Of a stretch of DNA of 64,000 nucleotides, positions 12,563-26,733 are shown one piece after another. Both the position numbers and the translations under genes were made by a program. Origin of the DNA: Tetranychus cinnabarinus. Its lineage: Eukaryota; Arthropoda; Arachnida; Trombidiformes; Tetranychidae. The notes beneath the pieces are model-generated. The model made no database searches, had not been told where the DNA came from, and saw only the letters and a program-made list of their open reading frames with translations. The DNA lies in the NCBI GenBank assembly GCA_022266195.1, contig WHVY01000006.1:3906001-3970000 (forward strand), read 5' to 3'. Numbering within the stretch: position 1 is the first letter of the stretch; every line of letters begins with the position of its first letter.

Positions 12563-15500
12563 CGTCATTTTAGATTCATTCTTATCGATTGGAACTTTGA
12601 CCCTGTTCAATATTGACAGTTGAATATTTAGTTTGCTCCAATACAATGAAACAATTGAACAAGATTGAAAACGCCAATGAAAGACGCAAAAAAGTGCTTC
12701 TCAACGGTTTAGACTAATAAACATTTACACTTTGCATTGTTGCAATTGATTTTTATTATGATTGATGATAATCAAGGGAAATGACCTGATTGTTACTGTT
12801 TTATTTACATGCTAAATTGTCAACCTTTTAATGTGCAAATTTCACTCAAACAATGGTTAATAATTGTTGGCCTTGCAGTTTACCATTTAATGCTTAATTG
12901 TGATCAACTTTCAATTTTTGCTTTACGTTTCAAGAAAAGGTTACAACAACATTTTGCGATTTACTGATCGGAATTGGTATTAGAATCAACGATTGTCATG
13001 ATTATGTTAAATTTTGCTTTCAATTTCTCAAGGTTTTCAAATAATTAGAATTGATTTGCCGAAAAATGTTACAAAGTTTTACTCGTAAAATGATGAAAAT
13101 CAAGATTTGTTCTGAATCGAAAATAAAATCTATTTTGATTGGAAAAGCGATCAATTTTGTGCTTTTACGTTTATAGTTGAAAAATACGAAAATCGACTCT
13201 GAAAATTGAAATGATTTTGAGAGACATTTTGAGAACTTAACTAGAGTCATCAAGAAATGCTGTAATCTTTTCGACATTTTTGATCAAGAAATTTGTCAAT
13301 TGTAAAATTAAAATTGAAATCGAAAATTGCTCCAAATCTCGAAGTAGCTTGGAAAACTTAAGTCTTCAAAAACCCGAAAAGGGTTCTAATATTGAAGTTG
13401 TAAAAAGTTCTAAAATTTTGTTCTAAAGTCCTTTCCTGTGATTCTCCCAACAATTCATTTAATTTCTGGATAATTTACTGAATAAGTTTCTTCAAAACTA
13501 GACTTTTACAGTGAATCTTGAGACACTGAGAGCAAATTGAACGACAGAAATGCAAATGAAAAACATTTTTTGAATCAACTAAACTTGTCTGTACTTGAAA
13601 TTTTTAGTCCAAATTGTTGGATAAATGAACATTTGCATTCTTCTTGAACATAAATGCAAAGACAAACTTGAAATATAAATTGTTCCAAAGCTATAATCAA
13701 ACTGTAAACTAAATTAAACATTGAATCAAGCTGGTTATAGTAATGATGAACTTGCGCAAAGTTGAACCACTATAACATGTTTAATACCTTTGATTGGCCG
13801 CAGTTGCAAGTGGGAGTTGAATTTGGCCTCAAGTTGAGGTCTAAATACCGTTGATTAACTGTACCATTGAACAGGAAATTTCAACTAACCATATGGTAAA
13901 GAGGAAGACGATGATAATGATTATTAAATTTTCAATTGTAAAGTCAGAAATGGCCATTAAATGGATGTAAATATACTAAACAGACAAAAATAGATGTAAA
14001 CTGCACGAAAAGCAATTTCAATGGTTATGTGGTAATGATGATAATCACGTTTGATCATGTTAGTCTCATTAATAGGCAACAATATCCTATCATTATTTCC
14101 GATGTTATTCAATCATCTTCAAGCTTCTTCAAGTCTCGTTATCATTACCAACAGTTGTATTATCATTTCAAGATGTTTACCTTTTTTTTAGCAGAGCAAA
14201 ACTCATCAATAATGAATATCCATCATTTTGACCTTTTGCTGTCTACTTGCTGGTCACTTGTTTCACCAATCATTCTCAACTTTTGGTCAACCCCAAACAA
14301 CCATTTTCAATGTAAATCTTTACATACCATTTGCTTTCATATTGATTACCTGTACAACAAGGACAACCTGGAAACTCCTTCTAATCGTCTTCAATCATGA
14401 CTGTACAATGAATCTTTTTTTTTGGTGCTGCTTCATCAACTGCGGTTGATTAACATGACAAAGATGTCCTTCCATTGACCAGTTATTGTATAAAGATGCA
14501 AAAATGTCTTGAGATGTTTAGTCTTTTGCTTTAGGACAACCTTACGTTTATAAGACACTTTCATTATTTGACTAGGATTGATTGACATGAATCAATATTC
14601 ATCCTGTCAACCATTTTTGTAGCCAAAATGCAATTCCAACCCACCTCATTGATTCACTCTTATGCATTGGTGGACAGATTATTATATCATATTGTATCAT
14701 TCCCATATCATGATTCCCTCCCAATCATGTTTCCACTTATAAATTGTCTTCTCCAAATTATCAATCAAAATAAATCTAAAATGCTGTTCAACCTTTCAAA
14801 GTAACTGTGCTTTTAGAGCTTCGTCTTCACATGTTTAAATAAATTCACAAGTTCAAAATTCACATTCATAAGTTTAACAAGAAAAGTCAATCAAGTTAAC
14901 CACAAGATCGCCAAATGCATCAACTAAACATGCTAATTGACCAGTTGAACTTTAAATTTTGGTAAACTTTGAAACAAGTAAGTTTGCTTTCTTACCTTCG
15001 ATTTGAGGGACGAAAGGTTTTATGACAATTAATTAACCATAAAACAGTTTTATTGCGATGAAAAAATTGATTTTTATTACAAGTCATTGGGACACTTTCC
15101 GTGTTAACATAATATTTGTGTGTCAAACAATTTTTCATATTTGATAAGCAATGGGAAAGTGGACGCATACGAAGCTAAAAGAAGCAGATGAAATTAGCTG
15201 AATAAGAAAGATTTCGAGAGAACTAAATACTCGTAAAACTTAATGTTTCATGATGAAAAGATCAATTCTTACTCTAAAATATGAATTGATTCAAAATGAT
15301 GCAAAATAAGTTAAAGCTTTGTATTTGATTTGTTGATCGTACACCAGAAAAACGAGTTTGATCAAAAAATCTGGTTCCCTAACTGTTCAAAAGGCGTTCG
15401 AAGTTGCAACTTTCGATTTTATCACAGAAAATTTTATTGCCACTAATGGACGAGGTTTTAATGCCCCAACAAACTTAAAGTTGAACATCGAAAAGAGTTT

Positions 15501-16627
15501 TTTCGTATTTACTTATTTAGAATTGTCAAGTTGAACAGAAAAATTAACAAATAATCTAATATTTACTTGAAAACTCCAAAATTCCGTCAATAATCAAAGA
15601 CGATAGTTGATAAGAACTTTCGTTGTCAAATTTAAAACTACTTATTTTGGTACTTTGATGAAACGAGTGAATCTGGATTGAATTTCATGGAGTAAAAGTG
15701 AACATTTTTCAGAGAAATTTGTTGACCGGAACAACGAACTATTAGAAGGCACATTTGTTATGATCTGTCGAAGGCTGGCATTTCCAATTTGATAAACTTT
15801 CCACAGAAATGGTCAATTTTTTCAAACCTAAACTCGTAAATCTTGGAGTGCAGTTTTTGATTTATTGCTTGGTATCGCTTTCATTATTAACACGATTCAA
15901 GCATTTATAAATATTTAAAGGCCAGCAAAGCATTTGTAACATTAATGTCCAAAAGTGGACTTGAAAGATGAATTATGTTCTGTAAATATGATAGCAATAA
16001 TTGTGATTATGTTAATAATTTTTGTAAAGAAAATTGAAAAAAAAGATTTTCCTTTTCGATTGTAAACAATAAAATATGAACATGATAACATCTTACCTAG
16101 TCAATAGTGTTAATAATAACAGTGATGATAATGATTGTAATACTAAATAAATTGCTTCAAATAAATCTTATTTATCGACAAGTAATAGTCTTTGATTTAA
16201 AAGTGTTAACCATTGACCTTAGCGTTCAAATGTTGACCTGAAAAGAATCTCATTTTTCATTGAGAAACATCTAAAGATGGGCAAAAACACAATCGAAGAG
16301 GCACAAAAAAGGTTAAAAGTTAATAAAAAGAGTTTAAAATTTCCGTTCAAATAATGAGCATAAAATTAGCCAAGCCATTTGACAAGATGAAGATGAGAAA
16401 AGAAAAGATAAATTCAACTTTACCTTCCCAGGTAAAAAAGGATAACAATATTTATTAGCATTCTTATGTTAACAGAAGCAAAAGGTTGGTTTAAAGGATG
16501 AATGGAAAGCACACTTTCACTTGTAAATATTAGCCATTATCATGATGATTCTTGACAACAATTCTGAACGGAAAAGGTACAAAAAAGTGTATTCAATTGT
16601 GATTCTAATCAGTTGTAATCATTATTC

Positions 16628-16642
16628 AGAGAGAGAGAGAGA
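16628..16642 (+). repeat. (AG)n microsatellite
   Basis: AG dinucleotide run ending in AGAC. Confidence 0.85.
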
Positions 16643-16714
16643 CTTTTATCAAACTCTTTACTCTAACGGGTCAAGGTATTGTGATTAATGATGTTGACGA
16701 TGAAAATGATGAAC

Positions 16715-16735
16715 AAGAAGAAGAAGAAGAAGAAA
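16715..16735 (+). repeat. (AAG)7 microsatellite
   Basis: Pure AAG triplets. Confidence 0.85.
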
Positions 16736-19700
16736 GGTAAAAAATTGAAAGATGACAAATATTGATGATGAATGATAAACAAGATGGATAAGAGGAGGTA
16801 AAGGCAACGGGTTAAAAGGGTTTCTCCAAGTTTTCAATCTCCACCAATCTCTACCAATCTTCAACATCATTTTCATCATCTTATGTAAAGTCAATGGGAA
16901 CAGTTACATTGCCTTACATGGGCCAGATGGTTATGAGTTTTAAAACTGTATGTAAAGATGTAAGCATTTTTACCTCTTTACCTTTAACCATTCATGTGAA
17001 CAATATTAATAGTAAAGGTTTTTCAGTGTTTTTTTTCTTCTCTCTCTCTCTCTTCGCCCTTTTATTGTACATATTATTCAACCTTTTACCTCCTTGGACA
17101 CCCTGTAAGCCATTGAAAAACATGTCAGAGTTTATGGTAAAGGGCGGCATAAGATGCGACTCAAGTGCACTTTTTAATCGACATTTTAATCTCTTCTTTA
17201 TTTTTGCCTTTTTCAACCAAACGTTTGTCTGTTTGGACAAATTGTAATAAATTAATATTGTCTGGTCAAAGAAGTTATTTTTTGATTTAAATCTTGAATC
17301 GCTTGGAACAAAAATTTAGAATGGATTTTTCGCTTTTCCAGATTCTCGTAAAATCACATTAATCAATATCGCCTTTCATTTTTCAACCTTTCCTTTGTCA
17401 TCTTCAATTATTGTAATATTGAGTTACCTTTGTATCTGTGTGTTTAAACGTGTTGTCTAGCTATTTGCTAGGCAAGGACCCTTAAAATGAAAGGGTAAAT
17501 GAAATGTCATAAATCAAATATTGAAAAGACGAAATTCGCTTTTTTTCGCTTTCTTCCTTTTTCGTTGCTTCAACAAAAAAGTCAACTTTAAACGGATATA
17601 TTAATATTCATTAATGCACTTTGATGATATTTAAGTAGGCTTACAATCAATTGTATCAATCTAGGTTAAACTCAGGTTACAATTCATGAATTCATTTTTA
17701 CTTTTATCGAGAAAAAGCAACTTTTTTTTTACTTCTCAAGCTCAACGTTTCAACGATTTCGACCTTCATTACAGTCTTGAAGCAAAGTTGATAAGAAATT
17801 ATTGATTTTGGATCGATGAACCTTCGATTGGTTTTACCGCAAAAGCATCTTTTCATGAGTTGGTGAACAATTAATTGATAAAATCTTGAACTTGGAGTTC
17901 AATTTTTGTCGATACAATAGCGAAGAAAAAAATTGATCCTTTATCATTATCATCAATTTTATCGAAAGTTATCGTCTTGTGATCAAATTTTATGGCCAAT
18001 ATGGCTACTGTTATTGTTCAGCTTGGAGTTGATAACCCTTTTATAACCATTTTTTTTTGTACACAAGCGCATATAATCTGATGATCATCTTAAATGGATA
18101 AAAAAACGAAACTCTTTTCTTCCATTTTTACTTTTTTATCAACGTTAACCTTCAATTTTTACAATGAGAAACGATTAAATATGATTAGCTGATGATTCTC
18201 ATGGAGTCATCAATTCTCATCATCATCATCATCCTTTCTTACCCTTGCGCTTGATTCAACTTGATTCATTGAATAATACCAAATATAGCAACGTTGTAAT
18301 GGTTACAAAAAAATGGCAATCCTTAACAGCCAATAATGATAAATTGTTCAAATGTACAATTTATCACAATAAAAATCATTTTACAATGTTACCTTTTACC
18401 ATTCACAGGACAAAAAAATTATTGAAAAGGGCAACCTGTTTGCCAGCCGTACCTGGTTAAATCATTAGCACAACAAATGATCAAATGAACCTTCAATCAA
18501 ACCTTAAACATTCATCTTCAAGTGAATCTTCGTAAATGTTGACCCTCCAAGTGTAAAGCTCAACCTAAGACAAGTGACTCTTTCCGTTGCACTTAACATA
18601 AGCAAATGAGTCGAGACAAGACAAACCAAAGTTACATTTAGAATGAATTGAAACACAAGTTGAGCTTTGCAAGTAACAAACCTCACAACTAATCGCCTTA
18701 AGGTAAAATTAGCGTCGAATGTTGAAGTAAAAATTTTGTTACAAAGGGACAAAAAAGTGAATCAAATTAATCAAGTGAAAATGTTACAATCCACAGAAGG
18801 GAAGAAACGGAGGAAGGAAAGGAGTGAAATGAGAGGGAAGATGAAAACCGATGAGCTCTGTAAAAAACGACTCAATCGCCATGTTAAGGAATAGGGAAAA
18901 GAATTGTTTTGTTAACATTTTTTGACGAACTGCCAAAGTACAGTAATAATGGTAACAAGAGTTGGTAAAAAGATGAACAAAAAAATGCTAAAAGTTAGTG
19001 TGTTTGTTGTAGCAAAATGTGAAACATGATGAAGCCCTTTTCAAGTGTATAAAGTCCCGTGTTAAGTCGCTGGGAAGAAACACTTTTTTCACTCTCGATT
19101 CACCTTCATTATCATTCGTTATCCTCTTCATCCTCATCATTTTGACCTTTACTCAAGCCAAACACAGTTTACAGCTCTAAACCCTACAAAACCCTGCAAG
19201 AATCCAGTTCACTTTTTTTACCTGTTTTTTTTTATATTCATCATTCATACCTGTTCAAAGTTACTTCAACCTTTTCAATTTTCATTTCGTTTTTTTTCGT
19301 CTCATCACAAAGTTGACTCATTTCTCTTCATCCTGTGTACAATTTGAATGGGTAAAGAAAGGGTAAAATAGCTTTATTTGAATTACTTTAGAAGCTTCAA
19401 TCAACTTTATGTCAATGTTGGTTTTTTTCACCCAATAAAACCCTTTTTTCCATGGCTACTGTTTGAATCGGAAATCTCTTTTTTTCTCGCCTTCTTCTTG
19501 TTTCCATTTCATGTCAATGGAGATTCGACTTTTAGCCACAGAAGCAAACTCTTTTTTTTCACCTTTACTCCCAACTCTATTCTTTCGTCTCCTTTTACCC
19601 CTTAACCCTTTACCTTTTTTGCATTTTTAATCTTTCAAATAACAGTGCAACAATTACTTGAATTACATTCAATTGTTGAATCTTTCAGACTTAATCTGTT

Positions 19701-21419
19701 AACTGTTATAAGACCTCAGAATCAATGCAGTCCATTGAAAGTTTCAACTGAGATTAACATTCATTTGCTTTTTAATTGCAATTCAAAGTTTCTCATCGTT
19801 CAACTAATAGAGTTTCATTTGAAAAGTGATTCCTTTCATTGCTTCCAAATCCTTAGTAATCATCTTGAGCTTAAATTTTGCTGATTTTTTTCACAAACAC
19901 AATTACGAATCAAGATAAATTTAAAATTAAACTCAACATTTAAAGCTAAACCAAAACGGCAAACCAAAAGTACGGAAACATAAAATTAGATTAAAAGCAA
20001 AATAAGAAGTTGAGAAAATATAAACTGACGCAAACCTATTCAAGTAACGAATCACATTTGACGATAAAACGCTCAAAAAATGCATTCGAAGGGAATCATA
20101 CTCATATTTGCACCAATCGATTAAAAGCACGAAACCATTTTCCTTCAAAAGAATCTCAAAGTCCAATCAAAGCATCGACCAAACGCTTCCCAAACTCAAG
20201 CTTAATGTTAAAAACAAGAAATCCCTTCGAAATTATCGCCAAATTGCAAAAGGTTCAAAATTGATTGTAAAACTGAAAGTACAGAGTAAAGAGTTCTTAC
20301 AGTAGAAGCATGAAAGTTGATGAATGGATGGAAAACTGGAAAATTTCGGAGTGAAAATTATCAAAAAATTCACTCCTTTTTACCGATATTCATTAAAGAA
20401 GAATAAGAAAAATCTTTTCTATTAAATTATCGAATCATTTCAGTAAATTTTAGTGCTATCAAAGCGTTTTACAATGAAACTTGATGTTTGAAGGAAACTC
20501 GAATCTCTCATGAGAGTTTTTTTTCTCAATGAAATCGGTGCCAAACTACTCTGCTTGTATTTACGTATTTAAGGGTCACAAATGTTAAAGGTTGATAGGT
20601 GAGAAAGGTAAACTTGGACTCGAAATGAATGGTGAAAGTTGGCAGAAAAGGTCAAGTGTAGATGTAACTTTCAAATGAAAAGTAAATGTTATCAAAACTT
20701 TTCATTTAATTCATTATTAAGTTTATCCTGAATGTTTGATGAAAGGTTGAGAGGTTTTTTTGTCCTCATTGAATGGCGACTAAAAAAACACTCGAAAAAA
20801 CAAAACATTTTTAGGTCAAAAGGGATTGAGAAGTAAAAAGTAAATGAAAAATGAATGAATATCAAACGATATTATTTTACAATCAATTTTCATTATTCAT
20901 TGCAATAAAATAAACTAACCAAACCCATTCACATTGAGCCAACAATTAGCTTTACAATCAACATTGGGCCCATGTTAATATCAGATGAAAGTTGAAATGA
21001 AAGGGAAAAAGCTCAACAATTGTTGGTGAAGAACTTGAAATTCCTGTGATTGTTCAACAATTAGGTTAACCCATCAAATTAAGTCAATTATCTGACCTCA
21101 ATTGACAAAAAGCAACCAAATCAATGAGAAGCAAAAAGCAAAAGAAGAAGAAGAAAAAGGTTGAATTGTTATTAAAATAAACTTTGAAACATTTAATGAA
21201 ACCAATTCTCGACGATTAATCACAACTGACAGTTATAAAGTCCTGAGATTGAGTAAAGGTAACGGAACCAAAATCAATCAATGTCAAGTGAAGTCAAAAA
21301 AAAACGAATCCAAAATGTTGATATAAGAAGCAAACTCTATGTTAATATGGTTTATGGTAATGAACAACGATTAACCTAAAAAGTTGAAGTTTAATGATGA
21401 AGATGAGCATGATGGTGAT

Positions 21420-21434
21420 AATGATGATGATGAT
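21420..21434 (+). repeat. (ATG)5 microsatellite
   Basis: Pure GAT/ATG triplets inside a longer degenerate GAT-rich stretch from about 21393. Confidence 0.8.
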
Positions 21435-24400
21435 CAAAGGGAAGGATTTAAGACGATAGAATGGGCGAACAGAGAAGAGACAATTTTTCCTTGGAAACAT
21501 TTGTTATTAATCGATGTAAAGACCTCGAAAAGATCATCTAAAAGGATGGAAGGAGGAAGATGAGAAGGAATATAAAAAAAAAGTGCAAGACTCGACTCCA
21601 TCTGTCCAACGGCTTTACATAACCTGGTACAATGACAATAATAGTGATAATAGGTATCGAAGAGTATCTTCTTCATGTTCACCATCTTTTACCATCTTAC
21701 ATCTTCTCAAGGAGAGAAGCTTATTAGACTGTCTATTTTGCGCTTCTTTGTCACATTAAATTTAAATAGTTATCTAATTTATAATAAGATGACACTTTAC
21801 AAATGATGTTGGCGAAAGAAGAAGCTAACGTCCAAAATCAACATGAAACGAATGAGCAAGCCCGACAGAAAAGGGTATCTTTTATCATTTTAATTTCTTT
21901 TGTCCTCTCTTTTACCTTTTACCTTTCAAAAGGTTTTTACTGTTTATCATGATCTTTACTCTCATCAGAATCATCTTCATCTTGTGAGAAACTTTGACTT
22001 CTTCTTCTTCTTCCTTGGCCTTTTGCCCTTCACTCAATGATTAATGATTATCAATTGGTATCACAATGGTCACCACTTAAAGGCTAACGGACCGTTACAT
22101 TTAATCAATGAACAACGACAACAACATTAGCGTTTGGTGTTTGTTTGAACAGTCTTTTTTGTGTACTTTTGTGTCAATGTGAACAAATTGCGCTAGATTA
22201 ACCTGACAACCTGATCGACTTTCAAAATATTCATTTACTATCATCTCAATTGGCTAACAAACTCATCTTTCCCTCTCTTTATTATCATTTGCATTACGAG
22301 ATCATTTTCTTCCGTCTTCCGGGTTTCTTCTTATTCAATTTGAAGTTTCAAACTCGACAAACAATTGAGACCATAAGAAAGTCAGTTTACAATTTTATCC
22401 ATAATTTGATAGCAACAGTTGACTAAACATTAAATGACCTGAAATAAGTCATAACTATTAAGAGAAGGTCAATATCAATTTGTATCATTTTCTCACTCAA
22501 TTTGAATAAAAGTTGCATTTATAACGAAATGATTGCCGCATAAACTGATTATAAGATGCAGTCAATTTCCCATTGAAAATATCACAATTTAAGATGAAAC
22601 TATTAATAAACTTCAAATCATTTGCCTTTGCAATCGTGCGAAATGCAAATCCAAATCAATGCAAATCAACAGCTAAAAACGTATTTCTCATAACATTGAC
22701 AATTGTAGTATTAACTCGATAGCTTTGCTTTTATTTCATCTTTAGAACTGCAATTATAAAACCCTAATAATAAATGTCCCTAAATTGTTCGCAATTTGAT
22801 TTCGATTCCAGAAAAACTCACATAGAGCCAAAGGAAGCTTTTTAAAATGAAGCAAAAAACAATCTTGCAGACAGTTATGAAGCTTTGAAGTGAAAAATGC
22901 TTCAGAATACGTTAAAGACGAAGATTTTCAGTCTGATTTTAACAGTGAAATGTTGTCTAAAAATACGCACAAACTCTTTGCGTAAGAAGCTAAATAATAA
23001 CATTCTTAAATCGGTTTTAGATTGATTTAGTTGCATAAATACACATCCAAATGAGAGTTTATTTTCGAGGAAAGCCAAAGCAGTTTGAATGACAATTTTA
23101 TTAAATCTCTATCATTAAAGTTGATGCGATCTTTTGCGATCAAAACTAAATGCGTTTTCCTAAACTAATTTGAGTGGTTTGTTAACCAGTTGATCCTAAC
23201 TCGGTCAGCGTCATTAAAAATAGACAATTTTTACAGCTAAAGTCAATCAAACATAAGTTCGCATTAAAATCATTGAACTTGAATCTTCACAATAGGCGAA
23301 TTGATGTAAAACATTTGGTACAATAAAAAAAGGTTACAGACCACAGAAAAGTTAACATTTTGATATAAATTTTTTTCCAGCAAAGAAAAGATGAAAATGT
23401 TCTTTTCTCAATCAAACATTTCTTTATTTTTCCATTTCTGTTTACCTGTGATCATATTGAACAATATAAAGTTTATCTATCAATCAAGAAGTGATCTTTT
23501 CTCATTCCTCTTCTACCTTTTTCCATAGCCAAAGCTTTCCTTTCCTCATTGTGAACATCAACATTTATGGACAATTAAAGTTGCCTAGGAAAGTGCAGTA
23601 AGGCACAAACAAAGCCCAAAAAGAGGTGAACAGTTAGTCGAACCTGGAAAATCCAAATTTATGTGACATTTTCACGTTTCCATACTTGAAGGAAGACCCA
23701 GAGAAACACGGCGATATTGTTGAGAAAAGATGAGTTGGAGAAAGAGTTTCAATGAGTTTCCATTCAAGTTGTAATGTAAAACTAATAACGATACACAAAT
23801 AGACATAAATATGTTGAGACGGAAAGAAGTCAAAGTTGCGAATTAATAAAAAGTTATAATAAGTGAGGCGGACTGTGTATTGTGATCATTGTAAGTCCAA
23901 ATTATATACTGGAAGAAACTTGAAATAATGTTAAGGCTTGAATGGATTGAATGGGATCAATTAAATGGAGAGGATAGATAATGCCATTTAGACGGGGAAA
24001 CATTAACTTTTGGGTGACTTTGGAACCTTGAAAAGTGTCTCACAGTGCCATTTACCGTTGTAATTTATGTACCTGGAATCATCTTGAACATCGTAAAAGG
24101 GTTTCATGTTTGATTATAAATTATCATTAAAAGCCTTACGACGCTTTGTTGTGTTCGTGTGTATCCATGTACATATAACTATCTTAAAGTCACGTCTAGG
24201 CGTGTTAAAAGCGTAAATATATGTAAATCCTTTGAGTACTAAAAAAAGAAAGGTTTGAATATCGAGTAAAATGTTGAACAACTAGGAACATCTTTTCATG
24301 ATTTAGATGAAAGGTAAAGATTCCTGGAGTGAATATGAATATCAAATGATCTTCAAGATGTTTGCCTTTCACATCCAGTTGTATAAGTGCACTTAAAAGG

Positions 24401-26714
24401 GTTAGACTTATGTCAGAGTTTGAACATTGATAAACATGTAAAGGTTTGAAGGGAACAATTATTGTTATTATAATAAGTAAATTATTATTGATTTCACATT
24501 TCGATTTGGTTGGTCAAAGGGTTGTTTCTCATTGATTTTTGTACTATTCGAGTGGGTTTGTTAACCTTCATTTTAATCATTAACCAGTCTTAATGTTAAC
24601 CCTTCGAGTCCAAATGAGTTATTATTGTTGAAGACATTTTTACCTTTTATGAAGAGACAAGCCAAAGAATGAGAAATGATTTGTTAACAAATAAATGTCT
24701 TGAAAAGCATATTTCCTTAGCACGAGGCGTACAGAAGGAGTTAGGATGAAAATGATGCAAAATGAAGGTGAATATGATTCGAGCTTCTTTGATCTTTAAG
24801 TGTACCAAAATGTGCGCTTCCCTTTTCGCGAATCAATTAATTTTACTTTTACTTTTATGTCTTGTATTACAAAGTGCCCTTTCAATCATTGATTTATGCC
24901 TTTACCAATCGATTCATTATTGCCTATTCATATTAACCTTTTCTCACTGGTTCAACATTGAACAATCTTTCATTGACTCCTAATGGAGTGAAAAAGGAAA
25001 TATGAATTTTAATATTTCAAAACTTTATTTATTATCTATTGAAAGGAGTAACGGTACAAAATGTATAATAATTTAAACCGTGAGAGTTGAAATATTGTTC
25101 AAGTTAATATTTGTACAATCGTTGAGTGTTCAGTTGATAGGAAACAATTGTTCTGGTAAAGGTTAACAAAAGATGCTGGATCAGTGTGCAAATTGGTAGA
25201 GATCAAGTTAACTCTTAATGCATGTTAAGATGTGATACAAGAAGGGTCAATGCCAATGTTTAGAGAATCAACTTTCGCTTTTAAGTCAATCTTATTTACA
25301 TTTTTCCAACGAAAAGTTGAGTTGATTGTTCAATCTAATGACTTCGAGTCAGTAATTGTAATGAGAATGTTCTTGGCTTCGTTTCTGTAGTTTCATCGGT
25401 CATTACTCTTAGTTTTGTTGGTTCGTCCAACTGTTAGGAAACTTTATCAAACAATCAAAACTTTGCGTTTACTTGGTTTTGAAGAGTGATTTTACTAACT
25501 GAATCAAGATCTTAATCATCTTCAGTCTAAATAAACTCTTATAAACAAAAGCATTTAGATTTTCGTTATGTTTTCTAATATTGAAAAACATGTTCTAAGG
25601 TAATTATTTTGTCTAAAACTTGTCCCAATTTGATTTTGCTTCAGAGTTTTCTGGTTATTTCCAATTAAAGAAGCAATCGGAAACAAGAGTCACTTCAATC
25701 TTCGGTTTAATCATCATAATTTACTCTTACTACAAGTCCTATTAGCTGCCAATAAGTTACTCTATGAACTTACTTTGATTCAAATAGAAGGATCAAATAA
25801 ATTTTAGTCTCGACGGCCTCAACAGACTCTTTTGCAAATAAATTTATAACCCAAATAAACTGAATCTACTTTAAGTTAAGTTTGATTTAAATATTTGAAC
25901 ACAGACGACCTGAAAATTGAAGTTAAAACATTTATTAGGATCAAATCATCTCCAGTCGTGAAAATTATCTCTATAGCAAATCGCCTTTTTTGTCAAAATA
26001 AGCCCAAAACAAAAATGTACAGATGATGTTCAATGTTCAATTCAAGGGATTGTCATTATCTTACCAATTGATTGCCTTGCACATTTCAACAACCAAACAT
26101 TGAAAGGGAGAAATAAAAAGATGTTCATAAGATGGTAAAAAGTAAATAATAATTTATTAGTTTCACAGTAAAATTGGTTGAAAAAACAAGAGATAAATCA
26201 AGAGATAAACAGGACAAGACCATATTATCCATGAAATGGTCCAAGAAATAAAGTAAAGGCGAAACTTGTTAATTGACCTCAAGACCTGATAACCTAGTTG
26301 AATAGGACAAGATTATCATTAAAGAAGCGACCCAAGAAGTAAAAGTAAAATTTATTACTTGATAACATAAAAGTAAAAGTTGAATATAAAAATGGTTGAA
26401 CCACGTTCCAATTTTGGTTACCTTTAAAGCGAGTTAATATTATCTGTTATCACTCCCAGCATTGGCAGCGTTTTAAACAAACAAAAATGTAATACCAAGA
26501 AGCGTGAAATGGGATAAGATTAACTGTCCTAATGATAACTGAGAAGCAAGAGAAAGTCATCTTCATCCTTTGCTCATTGTTATCCAAATGTGTTCAACTG
26601 TATAACTACATCCTGTGCCATTTGTACCTGAGACTCATCTTCATCTAATGACCTGGATTCCAGTCAATATCCAAATTAGTGAAAAGTGTGAAACTTGGGA
26701 AAACACTTTTTTTA

Positions 26715-26733
26715 TCTTCTTCTTCTTCTTCTT
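26715..26733 (+). repeat. (TCT)6 microsatellite
   Basis: Pure TCT/CTT triplets in a T-rich context. Confidence 0.85.

Noticed and set aside
14029..14449. two overlapping + strand frames (123 and 73 codons)
   Set aside because: Overlap each other, random composition, no domain or splice support.
16894..17247. 117-codon + strand frame with a hydrophobic part, and a mirror frame on minus
   Set aside because: The hydrophobic part comes from a T/CT-rich tract; no start context, family pattern or partner exon.
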